The notes below the pieces were generated by a model. It was not told the DNA's origin. It saw nothing but the letters and a program-made list of their open reading frames with translations, and did no database searches. DNA of 64,000 nt from JACVRW01 sp963734025 (lineage in GTDB: Bacteria > Actinomycetota > Thermoleophilia > Solirubrobacterales > Thermoleophilaceae). The position numbers and the translations under genes were made by a program. This document shows positions 50,956-59,077 of the stretch, in pieces. Within the stretch, counting starts at the first letter, position 1. Each line of letters begins with the position of its first letter. Location: contig CAVTFR010000014.1 of NCBI GenBank assembly GCA_963734025.1, positions 124,001 to 188,000 of the forward strand, written 5' to 3'.

Positions 50956-51864
50956 ATGGCCAGTCTGCTCGACCTCACCAGCCAGGGCGACCCCGCCACC
51001 ATCACGGACGACGCGTATCTCAACCGCACGCTCAAGCTGATGGAGCCGCAGCAGCTCTACGAGCTGTGGGAGCGCCAGCAGTGGCAGTCGCAGGCGATCG
51101 ACCTCGAGCGCGACAAGGAGCAGTGGGCCGCCATGCCCAAGGAGGACAAGGAGGAGCACCTCTGGGGACTCTCATCGTTCTTCGTCGGCGAGGAGCGCGT
51201 GACGACCCAGTTCTCCGGCCTCGTCATGGCCTATGAGGACGAGCGGGAGGAGGCGTTCCTGACCACCCAGCAGGTGGACGAGGCGCGCCACATGCAGTTC
51301 TTCGACCGCTGGTTCCGCGAGGTTGCCGGGACCCGTGGCGGCATCCAGGATCGGCTGGCCGCATCGCGGTCGGACGTGACCGACGCCTTCGTCGAGCTTT
51401 TCGACGAGCGCCTGGTCAGGGCAGGCGAGCGCCTGATCGCCGACCCGTCGGACCTGGACGCCAAGGTCGACTTCGTGACCGCCTACCACATGGTCATCGA
51501 GGGGACGCTGGCGCTGACAGGGCAGCACTTCATGCTCGACTACTACGAGAAGCAGGGCTTGCTGCCGGGCTTCCAGGAGGGCTTCGGGAACATCGCCCGC
51601 GACGAGCACCGGCACGTCGCCTACGGCACCTGGTTCCTCCAGCAGAAGTGCGCGGACGAGCGCATGCGGGCGCGGGTGCAGGCGACGCTGAACGAGTTGC
51701 TCCCGATCGCAGCCGGCGTGCTGGTGCCGAAGGGATACGCGCTCGGGGACGAGTACGAGTTCTTCGGCTACAGCTCGCAGGAGCAGGCCGAGTTCGCGTA
51801 CAGCGCGCTGTCGCGCCGGCTGAAGGTGATCGGGGTTCCGCTGGCTACTGCATCGGCTGCATGA
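50956..51864 (+). CDS. R2-like ligand-binding oxidase (R2lox)
   Basis: 302 residues. Metal ligands follow the R2lox pattern: Glu in FFVGEERVTTQ, ExxH in DEARHMQFF, Glu in AYHMVIEGTLAL and ExxH in ARDEHRHVAYG. Val sits three residues after the first ligand Glu and Tyr five residues before the third (YHMVIE), the two residues that form the Val-Tyr ether cross-link in R2lox. This separates it from ribonucleotide reductase R2. The enzyme holds a Mn/Fe site and binds a fatty-acid-like ligand; its cellular role is unsettled. Its end overlaps the flavin reductase gene by 20 bases. Confidence 0.9.
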   Translation: MASLLDLTSQGDPATITDDAYLNRTLKLMEPQQLYELWERQQWQSQAIDLERDKEQWAAMPKEDKEEHLWGLSSFFVGEERVTTQFSGLVMAYEDEREEAFLTTQQVDEARHMQFFDRWFREVAGTRGGIQDRLAASRSDVTDAFVELFDERLVRAGERLIADPSDLDAKVDFVTAYHMVIEGTLALTGQHFMLDYYEKQGLLPGFQEGFGNIARDEHRHVAYGTWFLQQKCADERMRARVQATLNELLPIAAGVLVPKGYALGDEYEFFGYSSQEQAEFAYSALSRRLKVIGVPLATASAA

Positions 51865-52339
51865 GCCAGTCCATGCGCCTGCGCGCGTAGACGAGCGGGT
51901 GCCCCTCCTCGAGCCGGCCGCGCTCGAGGTCGCCGATCAGGACCGTGTGGTCGTAGCGCGCGAAGTTCTCCGCGCGCCGGCAGCGCAGGTAGGCGAGCGT
52001 CCCGCCGAGCTCGGGGACGTCGTCGTCCCAGGACCAGTCGAGCCCGGCGAACTTGTCCGGATCGGCGCGGTCGGCGAAGCGCTGGGCCAGATGCAGCTCG
52101 TCGCTCTTCAGCAGGTGGACGCCGAAGTGCTCGGACTGCGCGAGCGCGTCGTGGCAGCGCGACTCGTGCCAGACCGAGACGAGCAGCGAGGGCGGGTGCG
52201 CGCTGTACGAGCTGAGCGAGGTGGCGGCGATCCCGCAGGGCCGGCCGTCGGCGCGGCGCGCGGTGATCACGGCCACACCGGACGCGAGGACCGTCATCGA
52301 CTCCGTGAAGAGCTCGTGGAGAGGGGTCTGGCCGTTCAT
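51845..52339 (-). CDS. flavin reductase-like FMN-binding split-barrel protein
   Basis: 164 residues from the ATG at 52339, overlapping the nadB stop as ATGA. The domain reads MTVLASGVAVITARRADGRPCGIAATS, SYSAHPPSLLVSVW, then FGVHLLKSDELHLAQRFA and HTVLIGDLERG, as in HpaC-type flavin:NADH reductases. It may supply reduced flavin to a monooxygenase; a partner is not in the window. It is coupled to nadB, whose FAD-dependent product might share flavin supply, though this is speculation. Confidence 0.88.
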   Translation of the reverse strand: MNGQTPLHELFTESMTVLASGVAVITARRADGRPCGIAATSLSSYSAHPPSLLVSVWHESRCHDALAQSEHFGVHLLKSDELHLAQRFADRADPDKFAGLDWSWDDDVPELGGTLAYLRCRRAENFARYDHTVLIGDLERGRLEEGHPLVYARRRMDWLMQPMQ

Positions 52340-53796
52340 TCCCAACGCTCGAATGCGGGCTCACGGCCGGCGCCCACCAGCGTATGCATGAGGTCGAGCG
52401 ACGGATCGCGCTCCGGCTGGTCGACGCGCTGGTGGGCGCCGCGGCTCTCCGCGCGAGCGAGGCAGGAGGCCGCGATCAGGCGGGCGAGCGGATAGGGGTC
52501 GTCGAGGAGGGTGCGCAGCCGCTCCGGGTCGCGCAGCAGGCCGGCGCCAGACCACAGCGCGGCGCGCGTCTCGTCCGGTGGCAGTCCAGGGGCCTGCGGC
52601 TCGGCGGGTGCGGCGCCGGCGGGCGGCTCGGGGTCGGCCGTGGCGGCGAGCCCGGCGCGGCGGCCGAACACGAAACACTCCGCCAGGGAGTTCGAGGCGA
52701 GCCGGTTGGCGCCGTGAAGGCCGGTGCAGGCGCACTCGCCCACCGCGTAGAGCCCGGGCAGCGACGACCTGCCCTCGAGATCCGCCGCCACGCCGCCCAT
52801 CGTGTAGTGCGCGGCGGGGGCGACCGGGATGAGCTCGCGCGCCGGGTCGACGCCCACCTCGGTGAGCGCGGCGGCGATGTTGGGGAAGCGGCCCAGGTCG
52901 AGCGCGCGCATGTCGAGGTCGACCGACGGCGCGCCGGTCGCGTCGAGCTCGGACTGGATCGCGAGGGCCACCTGGTCACGCGGCGCCAGCTCGTCGACGA
53001 AGCGCTCGCCGGCGGCGTTCAGCAGCTTCGCGCCCTCGCCGCGCACCGCCTCGGTGATGAGGAAGCCGTCGCGCGGGCCGTCCCGCCGCAGCGCCGTCGG
53101 GTGGAACTGCATGAACTCGAGATCGGCGAGCCGCGCGCCGGCGGCATCGGCGAGCGTCAGGCCCGCGCCGATCGCGCCACGCGGGTTGGTCGTGCGCCGC
53201 CACAGCGCGGCCATCCCGCCGGTGGCGAGGATGACGGATCGCGCAAGCAGGCGCCGGTCCTCGCCGTCGCGCGAGCGGGCGACGAGCCCGACGCAGCGGC
53301 CGTCGTGGCGGAGGAGTGCCGTGGCGACGAGCGGCTCCAACACGGTGATGCGGTCGCCGGTGGCGGCGAGTGCCGACAGATCGCGCGTGATCCGGCGACC
53401 CGTCGCGGAGCCGCCGGCGTGGACGATGCGCCGGCGCGAGTGCCCGCCCTCGAGCCCGAGCGCGAGATGGCCAGAGCGGTCCGCGTCGAACTGCACGCCG
53501 AGCTCTTGGAGATCGTGAACGCTCGCGGGCGCGTCTTCGCAGAGCACCCGCACGGCGCTCGCCCGGGCCAGCTCCCGCCCCGCCTTGATCGTGTCCTCGA
53601 TGTGCAGTTCCGGCGAGTCGTCCTCGGCGAGCGCCGCGGCGATGCCGCCCTGGGCCCAGAAGCTGGCGGTCTGCGCCAGCGGCGAGCGGCTTACGAGCGC
53701 CACCCGCGCTCCCTCCCGCGCGGCCACGAGCGCTGCGTAGAGGCCGGCGGCGCCGGCGCCCACGACTGCGACATCGGTGCGGATGGGCTCCTCCAC
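52336..53796 (-). CDS. nadB: L-aspartate oxidase
   Basis: 486 residues from the GTG at 53796; the longer open frame upstream lies in the divergent gene. FAD-binding VAVVGAGAAGLYAALVAAREG is at the N-terminus. Then come SFWAQGGIAAAL, the active-site Arg/His segments VHAGGSATGRR and FMQFHPTAL, AVRGEGAKLLN, and the AHYTMGGV and GLHGANRLASNSLAE motifs of the NadB/fumarate-reductase flavoprotein family. It starts NAD synthesis by making iminoaspartate. nadA and nadC are not in this window. Confidence 0.93.
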   Translation of the reverse strand: MEEPIRTDVAVVGAGAAGLYAALVAAREGARVALVSRSPLAQTASFWAQGGIAAALAEDDSPELHIEDTIKAGRELARASAVRVLCEDAPASVHDLQELGVQFDADRSGHLALGLEGGHSRRRIVHAGGSATGRRITRDLSALAATGDRITVLEPLVATALLRHDGRCVGLVARSRDGEDRRLLARSVILATGGMAALWRRTTNPRGAIGAGLTLADAAGARLADLEFMQFHPTALRRDGPRDGFLITEAVRGEGAKLLNAAGERFVDELAPRDQVALAIQSELDATGAPSVDLDMRALDLGRFPNIAAALTEVGVDPARELIPVAPAAHYTMGGVAADLEGRSSLPGLYAVGECACTGLHGANRLASNSLAECFVFGRRAGLAATADPEPPAGAAPAEPQAPGLPPDETRAALWSGAGLLRDPERLRTLLDDPYPLARLIAASCLARAESRGAHQRVDQPERDPSLDLMHTLVGAGREPAFERWE

Positions 53797-53804
53797 GGCG
53801 CGCA

Positions 53805-53815
53805 GGTACCGTACC
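53805..53815. promoter_or_regulatory. symmetric divergent promoter element (nadB / HDAC-like gene)
   Basis: GGTACCGTACC is a perfect palindrome with one central base in the 27-base gap between divergent starts. It yields TACCGT on the plus strand (11 nt before GTG 53824) and TACGGT on the minus strand (11 nt before GTG 53796), i.e. overlapping -10-like hexamers at equal distance from both genes. Confidence 0.35.
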
Positions 53816-53823
53816 GGCCGCCC

Positions 53824-54828
53824 GTGCCCGTCTACCTGCGCCATCCCTCGTCGCTCGAGCACGACACCGGCCGCGGGCATCCCGAGCGGGCGGACCGCAT
53901 CCGCGCGATCGAGGCCGAGTTCGAAGCCCGCGAGTGGCTCGGCTGGGACCTGAAAGAGGCGCCGCGCGCCACCGAGGAGCAACTCCTGCGCGTGCACCCG
54001 CCCGCGTACGTCGAACGGGTCCGCGAGATGAGCGCTCGCTCAGCCCCCTTCGATCTCGACACGCCGACGAGCCCCGGCTCGTATGAGGCGGCAGTGCGCG
54101 CCGCCGGCGGCGCCTGCGCGCTCGCGGAGGCGCTGTTGCGGGAGGGCGAGCGCACGGGCCTATCGGTGCTGCGCCCGCCCGGCCACCACGCCGAGCCCGA
54201 ACGCGCGATGGGCTTCTGCCTGTTCGCCACCGTCGCGATCGCCGCGCGCCACGCGCTGGACGCGCTCGGGGCGGAGCGGGTGCTCGTGCTCGACTGGGAC
54301 GTCCACCATGGCAACGGCACCAACACGATCTTCCACGAGTCGCCCGAGGTGCTGTTCGCGAGCATCCACCAGTACCCGTTCTGGCCCGGCTCCGGTGCGC
54401 TCGGCGACGTCGGCTCGGGGCCGGGGGAGGGCTACTCGCTCAACCTGCCGGTGCCTGCCGGGACCGGTGAGGCAGCCTTCCTGTCGCTGGTCGAGCACGT
54501 GGTGGCGCCGGCCGCGCGCCAGTACCGCCCCGACCTGATCCTGATCTCGGCGGGCTTCGACGCGCACCTGGACGATCCGCTCGGCGGGCTGGCGCTCACG
54601 ACGGAGTCCTTCGGCGCCTTGGCACGGCAGGTCCACGCGCTCGGGGAGGAGCTCGGCGCTCCGGCCGGCGCCGTGCTCGAGGGCGGCTATGACCTCCAGG
54701 CGCTCGCCGAGTCGGTCGCCGAGACGATGAGCGGGCTGGCCGGGGACGAGCCCCCACCTCCGGTCGGGCAGCGGCATCCGCTCGCCGAGCGCGCCGCCTC
54801 CGCGCTCGGGCGCTACTGGGCTCTCTGA
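53824..54828 (+). CDS. histone deacetylase-fold amidohydrolase (class II / AcuC-like)
   Basis: 334 residues from the GTG at 53824. Zinc-site motifs are complete: the His dyad in RPPGHHAEPERAMGFC, Asp and His in LDWDVHHGNGT, Asp in ISAGFDAHLDDPLG, and EGGYDLQAL near the end. Members remove acetyl groups from protein Lys, acetylpolyamines or acetoin-pathway enzymes; the bacterial substrate is not predictable here. It is divergent from nadB across 27 bases and overlaps the SPOR-like gene by 16 bases. Confidence 0.92.
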   Translation: MPVYLRHPSSLEHDTGRGHPERADRIRAIEAEFEAREWLGWDLKEAPRATEEQLLRVHPPAYVERVREMSARSAPFDLDTPTSPGSYEAAVRAAGGACALAEALLREGERTGLSVLRPPGHHAEPERAMGFCLFATVAIAARHALDALGAERVLVLDWDVHHGNGTNTIFHESPEVLFASIHQYPFWPGSGALGDVGSGPGEGYSLNLPVPAGTGEAAFLSLVEHVVAPAARQYRPDLILISAGFDAHLDDPLGGLALTTESFGALARQVHALGEELGAPAGAVLEGGYDLQALAESVAETMSGLAGDEPPPPVGQRHPLAERAASALGRYWAL

Positions 54829-55505
54829 ATGAGCTGGGGATAGGCACCCGGGTACTGCTGCTGGAGCCCCGCCGCCTGGCGGACGGCGCCCTCTCGCGTG
54901 TCGAAACGGCCCGTGAACACGATCCAGAGGCCGGTGCCGAGGTTGTAGGGCTCGGACCTGATCAGGCCCGCCTCGAGCCCTGCGCGGCGCGCCTCGCGGG
55001 CGACGTTGCGGGCGCCCGGCTCGTCGCTCGTCGTGACGAGGACCACGGTGTGAGCGCTGATCCCGGCGGGCCAGCCGGGGATCGCGTTCGGGTTCGCCGC
55101 GGGCTCCTCAGCGGGCGCGGGCTCGGGCGAGCGCTCCGTGCCCTGGCCCTCGCCCGACACGACCGCCGGCCCCTCGGCGTCCGGAGCGCTCTCGGTGTCC
55201 GCCGCCGGCGCCTGGGCGGCCTCGCCGCCGCCGCCGCCGTCGTCGCTCGTCAGCTCGGAGATCGCGAAGCCGAACAGGCCGGCGCCGATCACGATCACGA
55301 CGACGAGCAGCGCCGCGATCGGCGCAAGCGGCTCGGTGGCCCAGGAGCGGTGCTCCTTGAGGGCGACCCGCGCGCCGCACTCGAGGCAGACGAGCTGGCG
55401 CGCGTCGACGGGGGCGCCGCAAGAGCGGCAGGCCGGCCCCGCCGGCTCGGGCGCGGCTCCCGTCGCCTCCGCCTCGCCCGCGGGCGTGTCGCGCTCGTCG
55501 ATCAC
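54813..55505 (-). CDS. zinc-ribbon membrane protein with C-terminal SPOR-like domain
   Basis: 230 residues. A zinc ribbon is seen in CRSCGAPVD and VCLECGARV (about residues 26-45), a membrane helix at about 61-85, an Ala/Pro/Glu-rich linker, and a C-terminal domain of about 75 residues (HTVVLVTTSDEPGARNVARE, LGTGLWIVFTGRFDTREGAV) that resembles SPOR folds which bind denuded peptidoglycan glycans. The linker length would reach into the wall. A role at the cell envelope is inferred. It is downstream of and overlaps a small coiled-coil gene. Confidence 0.72.
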   Translation of the reverse strand: MIDERDTPAGEAEATGAAPEPAGPACRSCGAPVDARQLVCLECGARVALKEHRSWATEPLAPIAALLVVVIVIGAGLFGFAISELTSDDGGGGGEAAQAPAADTESAPDAEGPAVVSGEGQGTERSPEPAPAEEPAANPNAIPGWPAGISAHTVVLVTTSDEPGARNVAREARRAGLEAGLIRSEPYNLGTGLWIVFTGRFDTREGAVRQAAGLQQQYPGAYPQLIQRAQ

Positions 55506-55708
55506 CGCCCGAGCGACTCCTCGAGCGCGCGCACATCCCGGTCGACCTTGCCGAGCTCGATCGCCTTCTCCTGAAGCAGCTCGGGCGCGCGCCGGCCCTG
55601 GCGGTGGAGCTCGTAGACGAGCGCGCCGAGGTCGAGCAGCAGCGCCTCGCGCTGGCGGCGGCGCTCGCGCAGGCGGCGCCAGGCGCCCAGGTCGGGGAGG
55701 TCAGCCAT
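55502..55708 (-). CDS. small basic coiled-coil protein
   Basis: 68 residues, highly charged, with an N-terminal MADLPDLGAWRRLRERRRQ helix and heptad-like LLLDLGALVYELHRQ and LLQEKAIELGKVDRDVRALEESL helices. No family recognised. Overlaps on both sides (8 bases with the glycosyltransferase, 4 with the SPOR-like gene) indicate a real translated gene in the operon asnB-glycosyltransferase-this-SPOR. It may be an accessory or scaffold for one of them. Confidence 0.7.
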   Translation of the reverse strand: MADLPDLGAWRRLRERRRQREALLLDLGALVYELHRQGRRAPELLQEKAIELGKVDRDVRALEESLGR

Positions 55709-56690
55709 CCAGGGCCTCCTCCACCACTCGCAGAATCCCCTCGCGGCGGCCGTCCATCGGGAAGGCCGTGAGGATACGCTCGCGCGCCGCCGCGGACGCC
55801 GGCGGGCCGAGCTCGAGGGCCTCCCTGATTCCCGCCGCGACGGCCTCGGGATCCTGCGACTCGATCAGCACGCCCGCGTCGCCGACCACCTCGGGCATCG
55901 CCGTCACGTTCATGACGACCGGCACGCAGCCGGCGAGCATCGCCTCCGCCACGGCCAGCCCGAAGCCCTCATGGCGCGAGGCCTGAACGTAGACGGCTGC
56001 GCCGCGATAGGCGTCGAGCAGCTGCTCGTCCGAGAGCCAGCCCGTGAGCTCGAGGTTCGCGCCTGCGGCGGCACGCAGCTCCTCGACCGCCTCGTCGAGC
56101 CACTTGCCGGCGAGCACGAAGCGCACGTCCGGCAGCTCGCGCGACGCCCGCGCGAACGGCAGCTGCCCCTTCTGCACGAGCGTCCCCCGGTCGATCGCAC
56201 CGACGGTCAGCGCCACCCGCTGCTTCGCCTCGGCCGGCAGCTCGCCGAAGGGATCCGGCACGCCGTGGTGGATCACCGTCACCGCCGAGGCCGGGATGGG
56301 CGTGTTGCGCTCGATCTCGCTCAGCGAGTAGTTCGAGTTGGTGACGAGCCGGCGCGCACGGCGGAACAGCCAGCGGCTCGCGAGCCTGCGCAGCCCGCCC
56401 TGCTGGTGCCCATAACGGATGTCCGGCATGTTCGCGACGTCGAAGCCGCCGATCACGAGGACCGAGGGCTTACGCAGCAACCAGGCGAGCGTGATCGGGA
56501 AGAACGTGTGCCAGGAGGCGAACCAGCCGAACACGAGGTCCGCGCGCAGCACTCCGCCGATGACCTTCAGCGGGTTCGGCAGCCGCCCCGGCTGGTAGAG
56601 GTCCTCGACTTCGTAGCGCTCGCCGAGGATGTCGCGGTCGATCGCCACGAAGCTCGCCTTGCGCGAGTGCACGTAGAGGATGCGCTTCAC
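55701..56690 (-). CDS. family 4-type glycosyltransferase
   Basis: 329 residues from the GTG at 56690, overlapping asnB as GTGA. The N-terminal Rossmann-like part is KRILYVHSRKASFVA and VLVIGGFDVANMPDIRYGH. The C-terminal GT-B part has VTNSNYSLSEIERN, HHGVPDPFGELP, YVQASRHEGFGLAVAEAM (the family EGFG...E motif) and MPEVVGDAGVLI. It would transfer an activated sugar to a glycan or lipid acceptor at the membrane. Pairing with an AsnB-type amidotransferase suggests a modified surface glycan, but acceptor and donor are unknown. Confidence 0.88.
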   Translation of the reverse strand: MKRILYVHSRKASFVAIDRDILGERYEVEDLYQPGRLPNPLKVIGGVLRADLVFGWFASWHTFFPITLAWLLRKPSVLVIGGFDVANMPDIRYGHQQGGLRRLASRWLFRRARRLVTNSNYSLSEIERNTPIPASAVTVIHHGVPDPFGELPAEAKQRVALTVGAIDRGTLVQKGQLPFARASRELPDVRFVLAGKWLDEAVEELRAAAGANLELTGWLSDEQLLDAYRGAAVYVQASRHEGFGLAVAEAMLAGCVPVVMNVTAMPEVVGDAGVLIESQDPEAVAAGIREALELGPPASAAARERILTAFPMDGRREGILRVVEEALDG

Positions 56691-58573
56691 GCCGCAACGG
56701 GCTCGCGGGCCTCGACGAAGGCGGCGTGCCATTCGGAGAGCTCGAGCAGGCAGTAGAGGATCGCCTTGTGGTCCGCGCGCCCGCGCCGGTGCTCGGCGAC
56801 CAGCCTCGCGACCGCGCTCGGCTCGATCAGCGCGCCGAGCGCCGAGCCGGGGGCATAGCGGCGCTCCACCTCCTCGCCGAGCGAGGCGCGCAGCCAGTCG
56901 TCGTAGGGGGTCGCGAAGCCGTGCTTGGGCCGTCCGGCGATGCCCGGCGGCAGGATGCGCTCCATCGCCATGCGCTGGAGGCGCTTGCCCGCCCGCGGCC
57001 TAACCCGGGCGCTCGCGGGGATGCGCTCGACGAAGCGCATCAGGTCGAGGTCGAGGAACGGCACGCGCAGCTCGAGCCCGGCGGCCATCGACATCTTGTC
57101 GTTGCAGATCAGGATCCCGTCCGGCAGGAACATGTGGGTGTCGAGGTAGAGCGCCTGCTCGAGCAGGCCGCGGCCGGGGACGTCCGCGAGGACGGAGCGG
57201 GCGTGCTCGAGGCGCTCTGCCGTCGCCTCGCTGCCGCGGGCGCGGGTGTCGAGCAGGGCGGCGCGCACCGGCGCGTCGGTGATCTCGACGAGGCGCAGCA
57301 GACGCTCGGCGTCGCCGCGGCCGCCGAGCACGTGCGCGGTGCGGCGGGCGCGGGCGGCGCGCGGCAGCGCCCGGGCCAGCGCCGCGGCCGGCGCGGCGGC
57401 GGCCGCCGGGACGAGTCGCAGCCGGTCGAGGACCGCGGCGGCCTGATGGCGTCCGTAGCCGCCGTGCGGCTCGTCGGCTCCCTGACCCGCCAGCACGACC
57501 TTCACGCGGCTGGACGCGAAGAGCGACAGCTGCATGAGCGCCGGCGCGCTCGGGATGCCGCAGGGCTCCTCGAGCCGCGGCACGCTGCGCCGAAGCTCCG
57601 AGAGGAAGTCCATCCGCGTCGTGGTGGTCGAGTGGTGATCCGTGCCGATCAGGCGGGCGCTCTCGGCCGCCGGCTCGCGTTCGTCGAGCTCCTCGCCGTG
57701 GCCCGGGAAGCCGATCGTGAAGGTGGTGGGAGGGGAGTCCGAGCGGGCGGCCATGGCGGCCACGACGGCCGCGGAGTCGACGCCTCCCGACAGGAACGCG
57801 CCGTAGGGGACGTCCGACATCATCTGGCGCTCGACCGCGTCGGTGAAGCGCTCGGCGAGCTGGCCGGCGAGCTCGTCGTCGCCCGCGCCCTCGAACGGCG
57901 TGCCGGGCGCCTCGCGCCAGCCCTCGACGCGCGGCGCGCCGTTCTCCTCGACGATCAGCGTCGAGGAGGCGGGCAGCTTCCGGATGCCGTCGAAGAGAGT
58001 CCTCGGCGCGGGCACGAAACGGCAGGCGAGGTAGTGGTCGAGCGCCACGCGATCGACCCGCGCATCGACGAGCCCGGCCGCGAGCAGCGCTCCGATCTCG
58101 GAGGCGAGCGCGACGCGCCGGCCGTCGGTCCACCAGTACAGCGGCTTCACGCCGAAGGCGTCGCGGGCGGCGACGAGCCGGCGCCGGCGCTCGTCCCAGA
58201 GCGCGAAGGCGAAGATCCCGCTCAGGTGGCGAACGCAGCCCGTGCCGTGCTCCTCGTACGAGTGCACCACGACCTCGCTGTCCGAGTGGGTCGCGAAGCG
58301 GTGGCCGCGCTCCTCCAGCCGCTCGCGCAGCTGGCGCTGGTTGTAGATCTCGCCGTTGACGATCGCGGTGACCTGGCCGTCCTCGGAGTCGAGCGGCTGG
58401 TCGCCGCCCGCGACGTCGATGATCGCCAGCCGGGTGTGGACGAGCGCGAGCGGGCCGATCCGCCTGAGCGCGTCCCCGTCGGGGCCACGGTGACGCAGTG
58501 CGTCGACCATCCGCTCCGCCGCGTGGGGGCTCGCCGTGCCGGCCGGATCGAGGATTGCTCCGATCCCGCACAT
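56687..58573 (-). CDS. asnB: glutamine-dependent asparagine synthetase family protein
   Basis: 628 residues. Cys2 is the glutaminase nucleophile (MCGIGAIL). RHRGPDG, NGEIYNQRQLR and the glutaminase domain run to about residue 200. The synthetase domain has the PP-loop SGGVDSAAVVAAMAA (about residue 265) and LAGQGADEPHGGYGRH (the family GxGxDExFxGY variant). Such proteins make asparagine or amidate polysaccharide-linked carboxylates; the neighbouring glycosyltransferase makes the second role possible. The first gene of a four-gene operon. Confidence 0.88.
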   Translation of the reverse strand: MCGIGAILDPAGTASPHAAERMVDALRHRGPDGDALRRIGPLALVHTRLAIIDVAGGDQPLDSEDGQVTAIVNGEIYNQRQLRERLEERGHRFATHSDSEVVVHSYEEHGTGCVRHLSGIFAFALWDERRRRLVAARDAFGVKPLYWWTDGRRVALASEIGALLAAGLVDARVDRVALDHYLACRFVPAPRTLFDGIRKLPASSTLIVEENGAPRVEGWREAPGTPFEGAGDDELAGQLAERFTDAVERQMMSDVPYGAFLSGGVDSAAVVAAMAARSDSPPTTFTIGFPGHGEELDEREPAAESARLIGTDHHSTTTTRMDFLSELRRSVPRLEEPCGIPSAPALMQLSLFASSRVKVVLAGQGADEPHGGYGRHQAAAVLDRLRLVPAAAAAPAAALARALPRAARARRTAHVLGGRGDAERLLRLVEITDAPVRAALLDTRARGSEATAERLEHARSVLADVPGRGLLEQALYLDTHMFLPDGILICNDKMSMAAGLELRVPFLDLDLMRFVERIPASARVRPRAGKRLQRMAMERILPPGIAGRPKHGFATPYDDWLRASLGEEVERRYAPGSALGALIEPSAVARLVAEHRRGRADHKAILYCLLELSEWHAAFVEAREPVAA

Positions 58574-58712
58574 GCGCGCGGATCATGGCAGGGCGGCTTG
58601 TCGCTTCCCCGTCACGGACCTGGTTCCCAGTTGTCACTCGCCGGTCTGGAGCCGTGCGTCGCTTCTCCGGAGCATCCCTTCCGTCCACTCAGACCTTCAG
58701 AGGGAGGAAGGA

Positions 58713-58931
58713 ATGCACCGCTTGCTGGGACGAATACACGCCGGCCTCATCGGCCTCCGCTCGAGCCGGGGGCAGGGCACGGTCGAGTACGTGGCACTGA
58801 TCCTGCTGGTCGCGCTCGTGATGGCCGGGGTGATCGCCGCGATGAAGGGCTTCAGGACCGACGAGGGCAAGGAGCTCGGCGACGTGCTCATCGGGAAGAT
58901 CAAGGAGGCGGTGCGCAAGGTCGAGTTCTGA
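58713..58931 (+). CDS. Flp/TadE-type pilin-like small protein
   Basis: 72 residues with a strong ribosome site AGGGAGGAAGG before the ATG. Residues about 18-46 read RGQGTVEYVALILLVALVMA then GVIAAMKGF, the Flp-type pilin signature of a Gly-x-Gly cleavage site with Glu at +5 and a hydrophobic helix. The tail is Lys/Glu-rich. Flp pilins form adhesive Tad pili; no tad secretion genes lie in the window, so its partner machinery would be elsewhere. A large hairpin follows. Confidence 0.78.
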   Translation: MHRLLGRIHAGLIGLRSSRGQGTVEYVALILLVALVMAGVIAAMKGFRTDEGKELGDVLIGKIKEAVRKVEF

Positions 58932-58943
58932 CGCGGGCCGCCC

Positions 58944-58996
58944 GGTCACCTTCCTGGACCGAGCACCTCCTGGGTGCCCAGAGCAGGGAGGTGACC
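58944..58996 (+). terminator. large terminator-like hairpin after the Flp-type pilin
   Basis: GGTCACCTTCCTG (58944-58956) pairs with CAGGGAGGTGACC (58984-58996) in a 13-bp stem with one G-T pair. A second hairpin GCACC/GGTGC (58963-58977) sits in the loop. It starts about 12 bases after the pilin stop and could stabilise or end a highly expressed message. Confidence 0.65.
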
Positions 58997-59077
58997 CGGC
59001 GCCGGTCAGGTGCGGCTCGCGCTCCTCGCGGTGACTGCCTGCCCCGCAGGCCGCCTCGCCTGCGAGGATTGGCCGTC

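Noticed and set aside
52384..53823. Plus-strand open frame extending upstream of the deacetylase-like gene
   Set aside because: It is antisense to nadB, whose motifs are complete; the real gene begins at GTG 53824.
56726..59077. Very long plus-strand open frame running into murI
   Set aside because: It is the reverse complement of asnB and has no start logic; murI itself begins at GTG 59078 with a family-typical N-terminus.
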